The notes under the pieces were generated by a model. The model saw nothing but the letters and a program-made list of their open reading frames with translations. It had not been told where the DNA came from and searched no databases. The translations under genes were made by a program, and so were the position numbers. Source: Lachnospiraceae bacterium (GTDB lineage: Bacteria > Bacillota > Clostridia > Lachnospirales > Lachnospiraceae). From it: 64,000 bases of DNA. The stretch lies in the NCBI GenBank assembly GCA_017470985.1, contig JAFUXA010000013.1, forward strand, positions 1-64,000, read 5' to 3'. Each line of letters opens with the position of its first letter. Positions within the stretch are counted from its first letter, which is position 1. Below, one piece after another: positions 33,904 to 43,521 of this stretch.

Positions 33904-35028
33904 ATGTTACAGCACGAGATTTATAAAATATATGGTACAGACTACAAGGATATGACAATTCGGATTTTGGAGGAGTCTAATCTGCAGGAGGCTGTTCGTA
34001 ACAAGGCTGAGGCCATGGGAATTAATGATGCAACCCAACTTCGCATTGGCATAAAGCCAAACCTTGTGGCACCTACTCCTGCCAGCTTCGGTGCAACTAC
34101 TCATACGGAAGTTGTAGCCGGTATTATAGAATATCTTCAGGCTCGTGATTTTAATGATATTAAAATAGCAGAGGGCTCATGGGTTGGGGATAAGACTTCA
34201 GATGCCTATGAATTCTGTGGATACAAGACCTTGTGTGAGAATTATGATGTGCCTTTTGTGGATGCTCAAAAGGACGGACATCACACAGTAGATTGTAATG
34301 GGTTGGATATTGAAATATGTGATGTGGTAAATGATATTGATTTTCTCATAAATGTGCCTGTTATGAAGGGACATTGTCAGACCAGGATTACCTGTGCATT
34401 GAAAAATATGAAAGGTCTCATTCCCAATACTGAGAAGAGGCATTTCCACAGCATGGGGCTTCATCGACCAATTGCACATTTATCACAGGGAATACATCAG
34501 GATTTTATTGTGGTGGATCACATCTGTGGCGATTTGGATTTTGAGGAAGGGGGCAATCCTGTTGTCAGAAATTGTATTATGACTGCCCTTGATCCGGTTC
34601 TCGTTGATGCATATGTATGTAAGCTTATGGGACTTACAGTAGAGGATGTGGAATATGTGAAGCTGGCGGGAGAGATTGGAAGCGGAAGTACAGATGTAGA
34701 ACACGCCAGAATCTATGATATAAATGAGGGCAATATGGACAAAGAAGCACCTCGTGATAACAAGGTGCTTCGTGTGAAATATGCCGTGAATGAAGTTGAT
34801 TCATGTAGTGCATGCTATGCTAGTTTAGTGCCGGCACTCCTTCAGTTGGAGGAGGAAGGCCTCCTTGAGAAGCTGGATTCCCAGATTGCCATTGGCCAGG
34901 GACACCAGGGTGAAACCGGTAAAATCGGAATTGGTAAATGTACCCGCAATTTCGATTTCTGCGTTATGGGATGCCCACCGGATACTGAGCATATTTATGA
35001 GGAGTTGAAGAAGTATATCCTTGGATAA
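33904..35028 (+). CDS. DUF362 domain-containing protein
   Basis: 374 residues, soluble. The DUF362 region (about 40-255) shows LRIGIKPNLVAPTPASFGATTHTEVV, IKIAEGSWVGDKTSDAYE, NVPVMKGHCQTRITCALKNMKGLIP and DGDL-like VDHICGDLDFEEGG. The C-terminal part has several cysteines (SCSACYASLV; GKCTRNFDFCVMGCPP) that could bind an Fe-S cluster, common in this poorly understood family. The function is unknown. AGAGGAG precedes the ATG; 25 bases separate it from the ABC-F gene. It ends directly against the convergent pepT stop. Confidence 0.85.
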   Translation: MLQHEIYKIYGTDYKDMTIRILEESNLQEAVRNKAEAMGINDATQLRIGIKPNLVAPTPASFGATTHTEVVAGIIEYLQARDFNDIKIAEGSWVGDKTSDAYEFCGYKTLCENYDVPFVDAQKDGHHTVDCNGLDIEICDVVNDIDFLINVPVMKGHCQTRITCALKNMKGLIPNTEKRHFHSMGLHRPIAHLSQGIHQDFIVVDHICGDLDFEEGGNPVVRNCIMTALDPVLVDAYVCKLMGLTVEDVEYVKLAGEIGSGSTDVEHARIYDINEGNMDKEAPRDNKVLRVKYAVNEVDSCSACYASLVPALLQLEEEGLLEKLDSQIAIGQGHQGETGKIGIGKCTRNFDFCVMGCPPDTEHIYEELKKYILG

Positions 35029-36264
35029 CTACTGTATTGGATGAGTTCCAATATAGATCAGTTCCTCAACAACTGTCTCCATTCCTTCTAAGCTGACATG
35101 CTCATAAGGACCGTGGAATCCATATCCGCCTGTTCCTAAGTTTGGACAAGGCAATCCCTTGAATGAGAGTTGAGCTCCATCAGTGCCTCCTCTGATAGGA
35201 CGGGAAATTGGAGCAAGACCTACAGATTGTATGGCATCTTTGGCCAGCTTTATAATCTCAGGATGTTTCTCCATGATTACAAGCATGTTCTCATAGGAAT
35301 CTCGTATATTGCATGTGATATTGGCAGTCGGATAAGAGGCTGCCATTTTTTTGCATATATTTTCCACAACAACCTTGCGGTTTGCAAAGGAATCTTTGTC
35401 GTGGTCTCTCAGGATGTAGGCAAGTTTGGCATGTGCTACATCTCCTGACATTTCTATTAAATGATAGAAACCTTCTCTGTCTTCTGTATTGGCAGGTGTT
35501 TCTGATGCCGGCAGACTCTGAGCTATTTCTGTAGCAATGAGTGCAGCATTGACCATAATATCTTTGGCTTCTCCCGGATGTACATTGACACCATCGATTT
35601 CAATAGTTGCAGATGCAGCATTGAAATTCTCATAAGCCACTTCATCCTCGCTGTCACCGTCAACTGTGTAAGCGTAATCAGCTGCAAAGCCTTCTACATC
35701 GAACTTGTCTGGTCCTCGTCCCACTTCCTCATCAGGAGTGAAGCAGATATGAATCTCTCCATGCTTTATCTCTGGATGCTTCATAAAATAAGAAGCAGTG
35801 GTCATGATTTCTGCAACTCCAGCTTTGTCATCAGCACCAAGAAGTGTTGTTCCATCGGCTGTAATAAGAGTTCTGCCAGCTAACTTCTCGAGTTCCGGGA
35901 AGTCCTTCACTGAAATAACCTTGCCGGAATCTCCAAGAGTGATGTCCTTGCCGTCGTAATTTTCATGGATAATAGGATTTACATTTTCACCACTGTAATC
36001 AGGAGCTGTGTCCATATGAGCGATTAGTCCCAATACTTTGTGATTCTCCATTCCTTCTGATGCAGGAAGAACAGCGGTCACATAACAGTTTTCGCTTACA
36101 TTAACCTGTTGTAATCCCAGGCTCTGCAATTCATTTTCCAAAATGTGAGCCAGGTCAAATTGTCTGGCTGTACTAGGTATATTTTCCACATCATCTTCGC
36201 TGGTTGTATAAATCTTTACATAGCGAAGAAAGCGTTCTAATAATTCTTCTCTAAAATCTGCCAT
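35029..36264 (-). CDS. pepT: Peptidase T (tripeptide aminopeptidase, M20)
   Basis: 411 residues, normal for PepT. Motifs: GLIAHMDTAPDYSGENVNP (zinc His/Asp), TTLLGADDKAGVAEIMT, ICFTPDEEVGRGPD and YTVDGDSEDEVAYENFNAA, with RPIRGGTDGAQLS near the end. It removes the N-terminal residue from tripeptides in the cytoplasm. The ATG at 36264 follows AAAAGGAG; the 27 extra upstream codons of the longest frame lack a ribosome site. It abuts the DUF362 stop without a spacer or an obvious terminator. Confidence 0.95.
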   Translation of the reverse strand: MADFREELLERFLRYVKIYTTSEDDVENIPSTARQFDLAHILENELQSLGLQQVNVSENCYVTAVLPASEGMENHKVLGLIAHMDTAPDYSGENVNPIIHENYDGKDITLGDSGKVISVKDFPELEKLAGRTLITADGTTLLGADDKAGVAEIMTTASYFMKHPEIKHGEIHICFTPDEEVGRGPDKFDVEGFAADYAYTVDGDSEDEVAYENFNAASATIEIDGVNVHPGEAKDIMVNAALIATEIAQSLPASETPANTEDREGFYHLIEMSGDVAHAKLAYILRDHDKDSFANRKVVVENICKKMAASYPTANITCNIRDSYENMLVIMEKHPEIIKLAKDAIQSVGLAPISRPIRGGTDGAQLSFKGLPCPNLGTGGYGFHGPYEHVSLEGMETVVEELIYIGTHPIQ

Positions 36265-36453
36265 AGTTATACTCCTTTTTTGCCCAATTTTAATGGTTTT
36301 TTGCACTGTAATTGTTTGATTTTGCAGTATAAGATAGTATAGCACTTTTTGTTAGAAAAAAGTGAGAAGTTTTGATATTAGATATGCACTTTATGTATAA
36401 AAAACTACAATTTATGCCGTTTTTGTATAAATAAGGAAATTATTTGCTAGTAT

Positions 36454-36467
36454 ATAATACGTATTAT
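36454..36467. promoter_or_regulatory. Perfect 14-bp palindrome over a -10 box
   Basis: ATAATACGTATTAT covers most of a TATAAT box (36453-36458) in front of the GtrA-like gene. It could be an operator; the -35 region is weak. Confidence 0.35.
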
Positions 36468-36508
36468 GGATGCAATAAAGCAAATAAGTATTGATGGAGG
36501 CATGATAG

Positions 36509-37102
36509 ATGAATGCATTGAAAAAGGTTTGGGCAGATTTTGAAGGTAGACATCCTAGATTATCTAAATGGGTTAGAGAAGGTGGATTATTTCTTATATT
36601 TAGCAACCTGGTGACGGTTGTACAATATATTATTTATGCCTTTTTGCCTAGAGTATTAGGAGTGGGATTGGCTGGAATTGAGTGGAGTTGGCCGGCTATT
36701 CCAGTGGAATTGTTCGATATGAAGTTCACATGGAATGTTATAGGTTATGATGTGATATATGACGAGGCTGGAAATGTCTTGATAGGTGGTGGCTTAGGTT
36801 ATTTGATTGCTATGCTTGTAGGATCTTTTTTGGCACAGGTTATAAATTTCCCTCTTCAGAGAAATATCACTTTTAGAAGTAAGGGGAATGTATGGTGGCA
36901 GGCTATGTGGTATTTTATAGCATGGGTTGTCATAACATTTATAGTAAATTCCATCAATTGTGTCTGGGTAGGATGTGCTAGTTCATTTGTTCCAGACTGG
37001 TTGTACAATATAGGTACCACAGTATTGATGGGTGGAATATCAATGGTGATATTCTTCTTTGTATTCAAAATAATCTTCCCAGAGGGAGAGGCAAAGAAGT
37101 AA
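36509..37102 (+). CDS. GtrA-like membrane protein
   Basis: 197 residues with four membrane segments (about 28-46, 92-112, 132-155, 168-188). LAQVINFPLQRNITFRSKG after the second segment matches the GtrA signature (NF..NR..TF). GtrA-type proteins are thought to move lipid-linked sugars for cell-surface glycosylation; no glycosyltransferase gene is adjacent. The first loop is longer than usual (about residues 50-85). GGAGGC lies about 9 bases before the ATG. Confidence 0.75.
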   Translation: MNALKKVWADFEGRHPRLSKWVREGGLFLIFSNLVTVVQYIIYAFLPRVLGVGLAGIEWSWPAIPVELFDMKFTWNVIGYDVIYDEAGNVLIGGGLGYLIAMLVGSFLAQVINFPLQRNITFRSKGNVWWQAMWYFIAWVVITFIVNSINCVWVGCASSFVPDWLYNIGTTVLMGGISMVIFFFVFKIIFPEGEAKK

Positions 37103-37137
37103 TGATTTTCTACCCTTCATTATAAATTCCTAAAAAA

Positions 37138-37171
37138 CGGCCACATCTGCGTGATTGCGTGGATGTGGCCG
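37138..37171 (-). terminator. Strong hairpin with T tract only on the minus strand
   Basis: CGGCCACATC (37138-37147) and GATGTGGCCG (37162-37171) pair perfectly. On the plus strand the following sequence is TTGTGTTATT, a poor T tract; on the minus strand it is TTTTTT. It may still help end the GtrA-like transcript. Confidence 0.5.
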
Positions 37172-37248
37172 TTGTGTTATTATGGCAAATGGTGCGTGAA
37201 GTGCTGTTAAATAATATTGGAATTAATATTAATAAGAGGGAATAATAG

Positions 37249-37965
37249 ATGTTGTTATGGATTGCTGCTACTTTGGTAGCATTTTATATAAAAGGATTGT
37301 GCGGATTCGCAAATACCCTGGTGTTTGACGCTATATTGGGATTTGGCGTCAGTAATGTGGAGATTACTCCGGTGGAACTGGTGCTTGGTTATCCGACAAA
37401 TGTGATTCTCACGTGGCAGAACAGAGATGAGTTGAAGAAACATATATTTGTACCAATTATGCTGATGGTGCTTGGTGGCAGTATAGTAGGCGCATTTCTC
37501 TTAAAGAGCTTAGATGTGCGATTATTGAAAATGATATTCGGAGTGGTAGTTACTTTGGTGGGAGTTGATATGCTTCGCAAGGAGTATACTCGCAAATCGA
37601 ATCAGTCACCGAGATGGGTGCTTGCCATAATGGGCATATTGTCAGGACTTCTCTGTGGATTATTCGGAGTGGGAGTGCTTGTGGCTGCGTATGTGTCAGA
37701 GATTACAGAGACAGCTTCAGAGTTCAAAGCAAATCTGTCTATAGTATTTATTGCAGAAAATACAGTTCGAATAATTACATATATCATACTTGGAGTTATT
37801 ACCATAGGAACCATAAAACAGGTAATTATATTGGTGCCTTTTATGCTTGCCGGATTGTTTGCAGGTATTTTCTCAGCGAAGGTATTGGATGAGAAACTTG
37901 TGAAGAAGTTGGTGATAGTGTTACTGATTATCTCGGGAGTAGTATTATTTATCAAGAATATGTAA
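37249..37965 (+). CDS. TSUP (TauE/SafE) family anion permease
   Basis: 238 residues, about seven membrane segments in two related halves: KGLCGFANTLVFDAILGFG at the start and SGLLCGLFGVGVLVAAYVSEIT in the middle are the paired TauE/SafE motifs. Members export sulfite, sulfoacetate or other organic anions, or take up sulfur compounds; the direction is unknown. It is monocistronic, with a hairpin before and a terminator after it. Confidence 0.88.
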   Translation: MLLWIAATLVAFYIKGLCGFANTLVFDAILGFGVSNVEITPVELVLGYPTNVILTWQNRDELKKHIFVPIMLMVLGGSIVGAFLLKSLDVRLLKMIFGVVVTLVGVDMLRKEYTRKSNQSPRWVLAIMGILSGLLCGLFGVGVLVAAYVSEITETASEFKANLSIVFIAENTVRIITYIILGVITIGTIKQVIILVPFMLAGLFAGIFSAKVLDEKLVKKLVIVLLIISGVVLFIKNM

Positions 37966-38030
37966 GTGTAATATTAAATGATCAAATGAATAACAATTAA
38001 GAGAGAAATCAAATGATTAGATATAGAATA

Positions 38031-38075
38031 AAAAGTCGGTGAAATAGGTACTGGTCCTATTCCACCGGCTTTTTG
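38031..38075. terminator. Bidirectional terminator
   Basis: AAAAGTCGGTGAAATAGG pairs with CCTATTCCACCGGCTTTT (one mismatch, one wobble), followed by TTTT on the plus strand and preceded by A-rich sequence that gives T on the minus strand. It lies between the TSUP and GH94 genes, which converge. Confidence 0.8.
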
Positions 38076-38145
38076 TGGATATTAGATATGGTTTATCTCG
38101 AATGAATCGTGGGGTTGGTGATTCACTCATCTGATGTATGAAGTA

Positions 38146-40641
38146 CTAGCCTAAGATAACTTCCACATCCATAACATCTGCGGAAGGGTTTAAAAGGAGG
38201 GTACCTTCCGGGAGGTTGTTACCATTTATTGAAATAGATTTAACACCATGTTCTACATGATTCGGGTTAGATACATGAATGTTGTATGTCTTGCCACGAT
38301 ATTTACGGGTTACTCTGTATTCAGTCATAGTAGAAGGAATACAAGGGTCTACACTCAAACCGTCATATGTTGGCTTGATGCCAAGTATGTTCTGACTTAC
38401 TGTGGCAAATGTCCAGGCAGCAGTACCTGTAAGCCAACTGTTCTTGCCTTCGCCAAATGTTGGAGCATCTGCACCGGCAACCATCTGGCAGTAAGCATAT
38501 GGTTCTGTTCTATGGATTTCACCGATTTCTTCAAGGAATACAGGATTAGTCTTGGTATAAATCTCATAAGCTCTATCACCATGTCCAACTGCAGCTTCTG
38601 CACATGCAATCCATGGATTGTTATGGCAGAAGATTCCAGCATTTTCTTTGTATCCAGGTGGATAAGAAGAAATCTCTCCAAGTTCCACATGGTATTTAGT
38701 ATAAGCTGGCTGATTCAGCATGATACCATATTTGCTATCAAGTCTCTCTTTTACAGAAGCGAGAGCTGTCTCGGCTTTACCATTGTCAATTCCAATGCCA
38801 CCCATGATGCACATGCCCTGTGGTTCGATGAAGATCTGTCCTTCTTCACATGTATGTGATCCCACTGGATTAGAGTTGGCATCATAAGCTCTTACGAACC
38901 ATTTACCATCCCAGCCTGCAGTTTCAACTGCTTCTGTCATGGCTGAAATTTCAGAATCCAATATACTAATTATGCGATTTAATTCATCAACTTCAGGTAA
39001 TTTATTTAAACTTGATGAATTCTGCGATTTGATATCAGCTATATGCTGGCATAAGTCCTTGAATTCCTTGCCGTATTTTACATACATTCCTGCAATAAAT
39101 ACTGATTCTGCAACAGGTCCCTCACTAGGTCCTGTAGTCTGGAAGCTCTCACCTGGTGTTTCTGAGAAACAGTTGAGGTTGAGGCAATCATTCCAGTCAG
39201 CTCTACCGATAAGAGGTAGTTTGTGTGGGCCTTTGTGGTCCATGTTATATTTGAAACTGCGACGCAAATGCTCGAAGAGTGGAGCAGCAGGAACTCCTGC
39301 GCGTCCTGTATCAAATTCGCACATCTCTTCCAATATGCTGTAATCACCAGTCTCGCGAATATAAGCGCAAGTACCGGCAATAAGCCATAATGGATCGTCG
39401 TTGAATCCTGAACCAACACCTAAGTTACCGGTCTTGGTAAGTGGCTGATACTGATGGTATGCAGAACCGTCAGGGAATTGAGTGTTAGCAATATCCAGAA
39501 TTCTCTCTCTTGCTCGGGAAGGAATTAGATGAACAAATCCCAGTAAGTCCTGAGAACTGTCTCTGAATCCCATTCCTCGTCCCATACCGCTCTCGAAGTA
39601 GCTGGCGGATCTGGACATGTTAAATGTAACCATACATTGATACTGATTCCATATATTAACCGATCTGTTGAGCTTCTCATTATCGGAAGTGAGAGTGTAA
39701 ACAGATAATAATTCATCCCAGTACTTCTTCAATTCATCGTAAGCAGCTGCAACATCTGCATCTGTCTTGTATTTGTCGATGATTATATGAGCAGGCTCCT
39801 TGTTAATTACATTTGGAGCGATGAATTTTTTCTCAGCAGGATTCTCACAATATCCTATTATAAATATGAGAGAAATGCTCTCGCCAGGTGATAGATTTAT
39901 TCTCTTGTGATGACTTCCGATTGGTGACCATCCGTGAGCTACAGAGTTGTTACAATGTCCGGCTTTTACAGCATCCGGATTGGCAGGTCCGTGGTAGAAG
40001 CCCTGGAATGTAGCTCTGTCTGTATCGAAATCATCAATTTCAGTATTTACATGGTAGAAAGAGAAGTGATTGCGTCTCTCTCTGTATTCTGTCTTGTGAT
40101 ATATGGTGCTGCCCTCGATTTCAACTTCGCCTGTAGAGAAGTTTCTCTGGAAATTGGTTGAATCATCCTCTGCATTCCATAGGCAGAATTCTATATAGCT
40201 GAAAAAATCAATTTCCTTATTAGAATCGGAAGCATTTCTCAATGTAATCTGGTTGATCTCACAATTATCATTTACCGGTACGAAAGCAAGAAGGGAAGTC
40301 TGTATACCATTCTTGCTGCTTATAATCTTTGAGTAACCCATACCGTGATGGCATTCATAAGAATCAAGTGGAGTCTGTGTAGGCTGCCAACCCACATTCC
40401 AGATGTCAGAACCATCATTTATATAGTAGTAACGTCCATTGCTATCATATGGACTATTATTATATCTGTATCTAGTAAGGCGAAGAAGCTTCGCATCTTT
40501 ATAGAAATCATAACCTCCGCAAGTGTTGGAGAAGAGACCGAAGAATTCGTTGGATCCTAAATAGTTGATCCAAGGAAGTGGAGTCTCAGGTGTTGTGATG
40601 ACATATTCCTTATTAATGTCATCGAAATATCCGTATTTCAT
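38146..40641 (-). CDS. GH94 cellobiose phosphorylase
   Basis: 831 residues, no signal peptide. N-terminal beta-sandwich (MKYGYFDDINKEYVITTPETPLPWINYLG; FFGLFSNTCGGYDFY) and an (alpha/alpha)6 barrel with the catalytic Asp in PLIGRADWNDCLNLN. ESGMGRGMGFRDSSQDLLGF and the ADAPTFGEGKNSWLTGTAAW segment near the end are typical of cellobiose phosphorylases. It converts cellobiose and phosphate to glucose and glucose 1-phosphate, saving ATP. AGGAGG lies 5 bases before the ATG. It is divergent from a LacI regulator and a cellobiose-type ABC importer, with shared operators, so substrate uptake and phosphorolysis are regulated together. A longer beta-glucan phosphorylase role is less likely. Confidence 0.93.
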   Translation of the reverse strand: MKYGYFDDINKEYVITTPETPLPWINYLGSNEFFGLFSNTCGGYDFYKDAKLLRLTRYRYNNSPYDSNGRYYYINDGSDIWNVGWQPTQTPLDSYECHHGMGYSKIISSKNGIQTSLLAFVPVNDNCEINQITLRNASDSNKEIDFFSYIEFCLWNAEDDSTNFQRNFSTGEVEIEGSTIYHKTEYRERRNHFSFYHVNTEIDDFDTDRATFQGFYHGPANPDAVKAGHCNNSVAHGWSPIGSHHKRINLSPGESISLIFIIGYCENPAEKKFIAPNVINKEPAHIIIDKYKTDADVAAAYDELKKYWDELLSVYTLTSDNEKLNRSVNIWNQYQCMVTFNMSRSASYFESGMGRGMGFRDSSQDLLGFVHLIPSRARERILDIANTQFPDGSAYHQYQPLTKTGNLGVGSGFNDDPLWLIAGTCAYIRETGDYSILEEMCEFDTGRAGVPAAPLFEHLRRSFKYNMDHKGPHKLPLIGRADWNDCLNLNCFSETPGESFQTTGPSEGPVAESVFIAGMYVKYGKEFKDLCQHIADIKSQNSSSLNKLPEVDELNRIISILDSEISAMTEAVETAGWDGKWFVRAYDANSNPVGSHTCEEGQIFIEPQGMCIMGGIGIDNGKAETALASVKERLDSKYGIMLNQPAYTKYHVELGEISSYPPGYKENAGIFCHNNPWIACAEAAVGHGDRAYEIYTKTNPVFLEEIGEIHRTEPYAYCQMVAGADAPTFGEGKNSWLTGTAAWTFATVSQNILGIKPTYDGLSVDPCIPSTMTEYRVTRKYRGKTYNIHVSNPNHVEHGVKSISINGNNLPEGTLLLNPSADVMDVEVILG

Positions 40642-40757
40642 AGAACCTCCTAATTATATATTGTAGTTTTATATGATATTCGTTTTAGACGAAAACACCC
40701 TATAATCAGTACGAAACATGTAAAATATGGGGTAAACCCTGTGTTTTCAATAACGAA

Positions 40758-40807
40758 TACGATTTCGTAAATTACTTTTATTATAGGATGAACCGGACAA
40801 AAATCAA
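40758..40807 (-). promoter_or_regulatory. GH94 promoter and LacI-type operator
   Basis: On the minus strand TTGATT (40807-40802), 16 bases, TATAAT (40785-40780). Just after the predicted start site is the inverted repeat TACGA-TT-TCGTA (40758-40769), where a repressor would block transcription. A further TTCGT-N5-ACGAA repeat (40679-40693) lies in the leader. Confidence 0.6.
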
Positions 40808-40893
40808 CTAAAAAACTGCGAAAAATCCTCGAAAATAGCGAAATTAGTAAAAATATACAAGAATTATCTGACATATTTGGAGAGTTTCGGTTG

Positions 40894-40940
40894 TTGACTT
40901 AATCGATTTCGTGAATTAGACTAAAGGTATCGAAAACGAT
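40894..40940 (+). promoter_or_regulatory. LacI-gene promoter with two operators
   Basis: TTGACT (40894-40899), 17 bases, TAGACT (40917-40922). The spacer holds ATCGATTTCGTGAAT, sharing the 9-mer CGATTTCGT with the GH94 operator. ATCG-AAAA-CGAT (40929-40940) lies at the start site. This implies autoregulation and co-regulation with GH94. Confidence 0.55.
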
Positions 40941-40980
40941 TTAGTGTTTTAAGGATTTAGCAAAGGGAGTTAATGAAGAT

Positions 40981-42000
40981 ATGGCTACGATCAAAGATAT
41001 CGCAAAAAGGTGTGGCGTTTCCATAGCTACTGTCAGCAAAGCATTGAATGGTTATGAAGACATTAGTGAAGCGACCATAGCCAAAGTCCTAAAGGCGGCG
41101 GATGAACTTCATTACATGCCGAATTCAGCTGCCAGACAATTGAAGACCAATAGTTCTCATAATATAGGAGTGCTTTTTGTAGATGATACACATTCCGGTT
41201 TATCACATGAATATTTTGCTTCTATATTAAATGGTGCTAAGGATGAGGCAGAACGGTTGGGATATGATATTACCTTTATTAGTCAAAATATTGGTGGACG
41301 CCCAATGTCATTTCTGGAACATGCAGTCTATCGCAAATGCGATGGAGTACTTATTGCCTGTGTAGATTTTAAATCACCTGCAGTAATACAACTGGTTGAT
41401 TCAGATATTCCGACAGTCAGCATTGATTATGTATTCAATAATCACAGTGCGATAATGTCCAACAATATAGAAGGGCAATATCTATTAACAAAGTATCTTA
41501 TTGACTTAGGTCATAAGAATATCGCTTTCGTACATGGAGAGAAGACTTCAGTTACGGAGAAGCGACTAGTAGGTTTTTACAGAGCTTGTAAGGAAGGAGG
41601 GGTAGAAGTTCCTGATGAATATGTTATCGAGGCTAGATATCACCATACCCACGATAGCGCCAGGGCAACAGAAGTTCTGTTAAATCTAAAGAATAAACCC
41701 ACAGCGATCATGTATCCGGATGACTATTCATTTCTGGGAGGCAGACAGGTCCTCGAGAATCACGGCATATCAATACCGGACGAAATGAGTGTTACGGGAT
41801 ATGATGGTGTCAAATCTTCTCAAGTGCTTAGACCGAAGCTCACCACCTATCAACAGGATAGTGATGCAGTTGGCAGAGAGTCAGCGAGAAAACTTATTGA
41901 TATTATCGAGAATCCCAAGACTAGTCTGATAGAACAGATTAATGTGGATGGTAAAGTACTGGAGGGAGGCTCAGTCTCAGCTCCAAAACACACAAACTAG
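40981..42000 (+). CDS. LacI-family transcriptional regulator of the cellobiose module
   Basis: 339 residues. N-terminal helix-turn-helix and hinge ATIKDIAKRCGVSIATVSKALNG, followed by a periplasmic-binding-protein-like effector domain (IGVLFVDDTHSGLSHEYFASIL; DGVLIACVDFKSPAVIQLV; MSVTGYDGVKSSQVLRPKLTTYQQD). It probably represses both its own operon (ABC importer) and the divergent GH94 gene until cellobiose or a related sugar binds. Seven bases before the ATG the sequence is AAGGGAGTTAATGAAG, giving a usable ribosome site. The binding-protein gene begins 13 bases after its stop. Confidence 0.92.
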   Translation: MATIKDIAKRCGVSIATVSKALNGYEDISEATIAKVLKAADELHYMPNSAARQLKTNSSHNIGVLFVDDTHSGLSHEYFASILNGAKDEAERLGYDITFISQNIGGRPMSFLEHAVYRKCDGVLIACVDFKSPAVIQLVDSDIPTVSIDYVFNNHSAIMSNNIEGQYLLTKYLIDLGHKNIAFVHGEKTSVTEKRLVGFYRACKEGGVEVPDEYVIEARYHHTHDSARATEVLLNLKNKPTAIMYPDDYSFLGGRQVLENHGISIPDEMSVTGYDGVKSSQVLRPKLTTYQQDSDAVGRESARKLIDIIENPKTSLIEQINVDGKVLEGGSVSAPKHTN

Positions 42001-42013
42001 GAGGTAATTTATA

Positions 42014-43423
42014 ATGAAGGGTTTTATGAGAAAAGCGTTAGCCGTATCAATGGCTACCTTAATGGTAATTCCTATGGCTGCATGCAGCAAATCAGCAGAC
42101 TCTGCTTCAACAAGCGGATCTGCATCAAGTGGTGATGACCACTATTTAAATATCTGGTGCTGGAACGATGAATTCCAGAGCAGATTCAATGATTTCTATC
42201 CGGAGGTTAAGGAAGTTTCAGCAGATGGTTCTACAACAACTTTAAATGATGGAACAGTTGTTAAGTGGACTATCAACCCAAACGAAGGAAATAACTATCA
42301 GAACAAACTTGACGAAGCATTACTTGCTCAGGAGAGCGCAGCTGATAATGATAAGATTGATATCTTCTTGGTAGAAGCTGATTACGCTTTGAAGTATGTT
42401 GATACAGATTATACACTTGATGTAAAGAAAGACATCGGACTTACAGATGCTGACCTTGCTGATCAGTATCAGTACACAAAGGACATCGTTACAGATTCTA
42501 ACGGTGCTCAGAAGGGTACTACATGGCAGGCTACACCTGGACTTTTCGCATATCGTCGTTCAATTGCCAAGGATGTACTTGGAACAGATGATCCAGAGCA
42601 GGTACAGGCAGCACTTGCTGATTGGGATAAGTTTGATGAAGTTGCTAAACAGGCTAGTGACAAGGGTTACAAGATGTTGTCAGGCTTTGATGATTCTTAT
42701 AGAACATTCTCTAACAACGTAGCAAATCCTTGGGTAACAGATGGCAAGCTTACAGTTGATCCAATGATCATGAAGTGGGTTGATCAGACAAAGAAGTATA
42801 CAGATGCAGGTTACAACAACAAGACATCACTTTGGGATGACAACTGGACAGCAGATCAGGGACCAGATGCCAAGGTATTCGGATTCTTCTATTCTACATG
42901 GGGAATCAACTTCACACTTCTTGGTAATGCATTAGCAGATGAAGATGCAGCTAAGGAAGTTGGAAATGGTGCATATGGTGACTGGGCAGTTTGCTATGGA
43001 CCAGCTCCTTACTACTGGGGTGGTACATGGATCTGTGCAGCAAATGGTACAGACGACAAGGATCTTATCAAGGACGTAATGCTTAAGCTTACATGTGATA
43101 AGTCTATCATGGAGTCAATTACAAGAGATCCAGATGTACAGGATTACACAAACAACAAGACTGCTATGGATGAAATCGCAGCAGATACAACATATTCTTC
43201 AGAGTTCCTTGGAGGACAGAACCACGTAGCACTCTTTGCTGAGACAGCTCCAAAGATTGATATGTCAAATTGTGGTCCTTATGATCAGGGATGTAACGAA
43301 GAAATTCAGAAGGCATTCAAGGATTACTTCACAGGTACTGTTGATATGAATGGTGCAAAGGCTAACTTCGAGAAGGCAATCAAAGAGAAATATCCAGATG
43401 TCAAAGAAGTTGTATGGCCATAG
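42014..43423 (+). CDS. ABC sugar-binding lipoprotein (cellobiose/cellodextrin type)
   Basis: 469 residues. Lipoprotein signal with lipobox MAAC (Cys24), then a Ser-rich linker. The mature part is an extracellular solute-binding protein family 1 fold (YLNIWCWNDEFQSRFNDFYPEVKE; FFYSTWGINFTL; CYGPAPYYWGGTWICAANG). It captures the sugar outside the membrane for the two permeases that follow. Its place between the LacI regulator and the permeases, opposite GH94, points to cellobiose or cellodextrins. AGGAGG lies 9 bases before the ATG. Codon choice is of the highly expressed type. Confidence 0.9.
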   Translation: MKGFMRKALAVSMATLMVIPMAACSKSADSASTSGSASSGDDHYLNIWCWNDEFQSRFNDFYPEVKEVSADGSTTTLNDGTVVKWTINPNEGNNYQNKLDEALLAQESAADNDKIDIFLVEADYALKYVDTDYTLDVKKDIGLTDADLADQYQYTKDIVTDSNGAQKGTTWQATPGLFAYRRSIAKDVLGTDDPEQVQAALADWDKFDEVAKQASDKGYKMLSGFDDSYRTFSNNVANPWVTDGKLTVDPMIMKWVDQTKKYTDAGYNNKTSLWDDNWTADQGPDAKVFGFFYSTWGINFTLLGNALADEDAAKEVGNGAYGDWAVCYGPAPYYWGGTWICAANGTDDKDLIKDVMLKLTCDKSIMESITRDPDVQDYTNNKTAMDEIAADTTYSSEFLGGQNHVALFAETAPKIDMSNCGPYDQGCNEEIQKAFKDYFTGTVDMNGAKANFEKAIKEKYPDVKEVVWP

Positions 43424-43459
43424 GCTGATATAGTATTTAGTTTTTACTAAGTAAATAAG

Positions 43460-43490
43460 TCACGGTGCATGCATCATGTGTGCACCGTGA
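43460..43490 (+). other. Intercistronic hairpin between binding protein and permease genes
   Basis: TCACGGTGCA (43460-43469) pairs with TGCACCGTGA (43481-43490). No T tract follows immediately, so it is more likely a partial terminator or 3'-end stabiliser that lets the binding protein be made in excess over the permeases. Confidence 0.65.
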
Positions 43491-43521
43491 TAATTTTAAG
43501 AGAGAGAAAGAGGTTAATGAG

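Noticed and set aside
38248..38859. 203-codon plus-strand frame over the GH94 gene
   Set aside because: Antisense of a clear phosphorylase coding region; no start signal.
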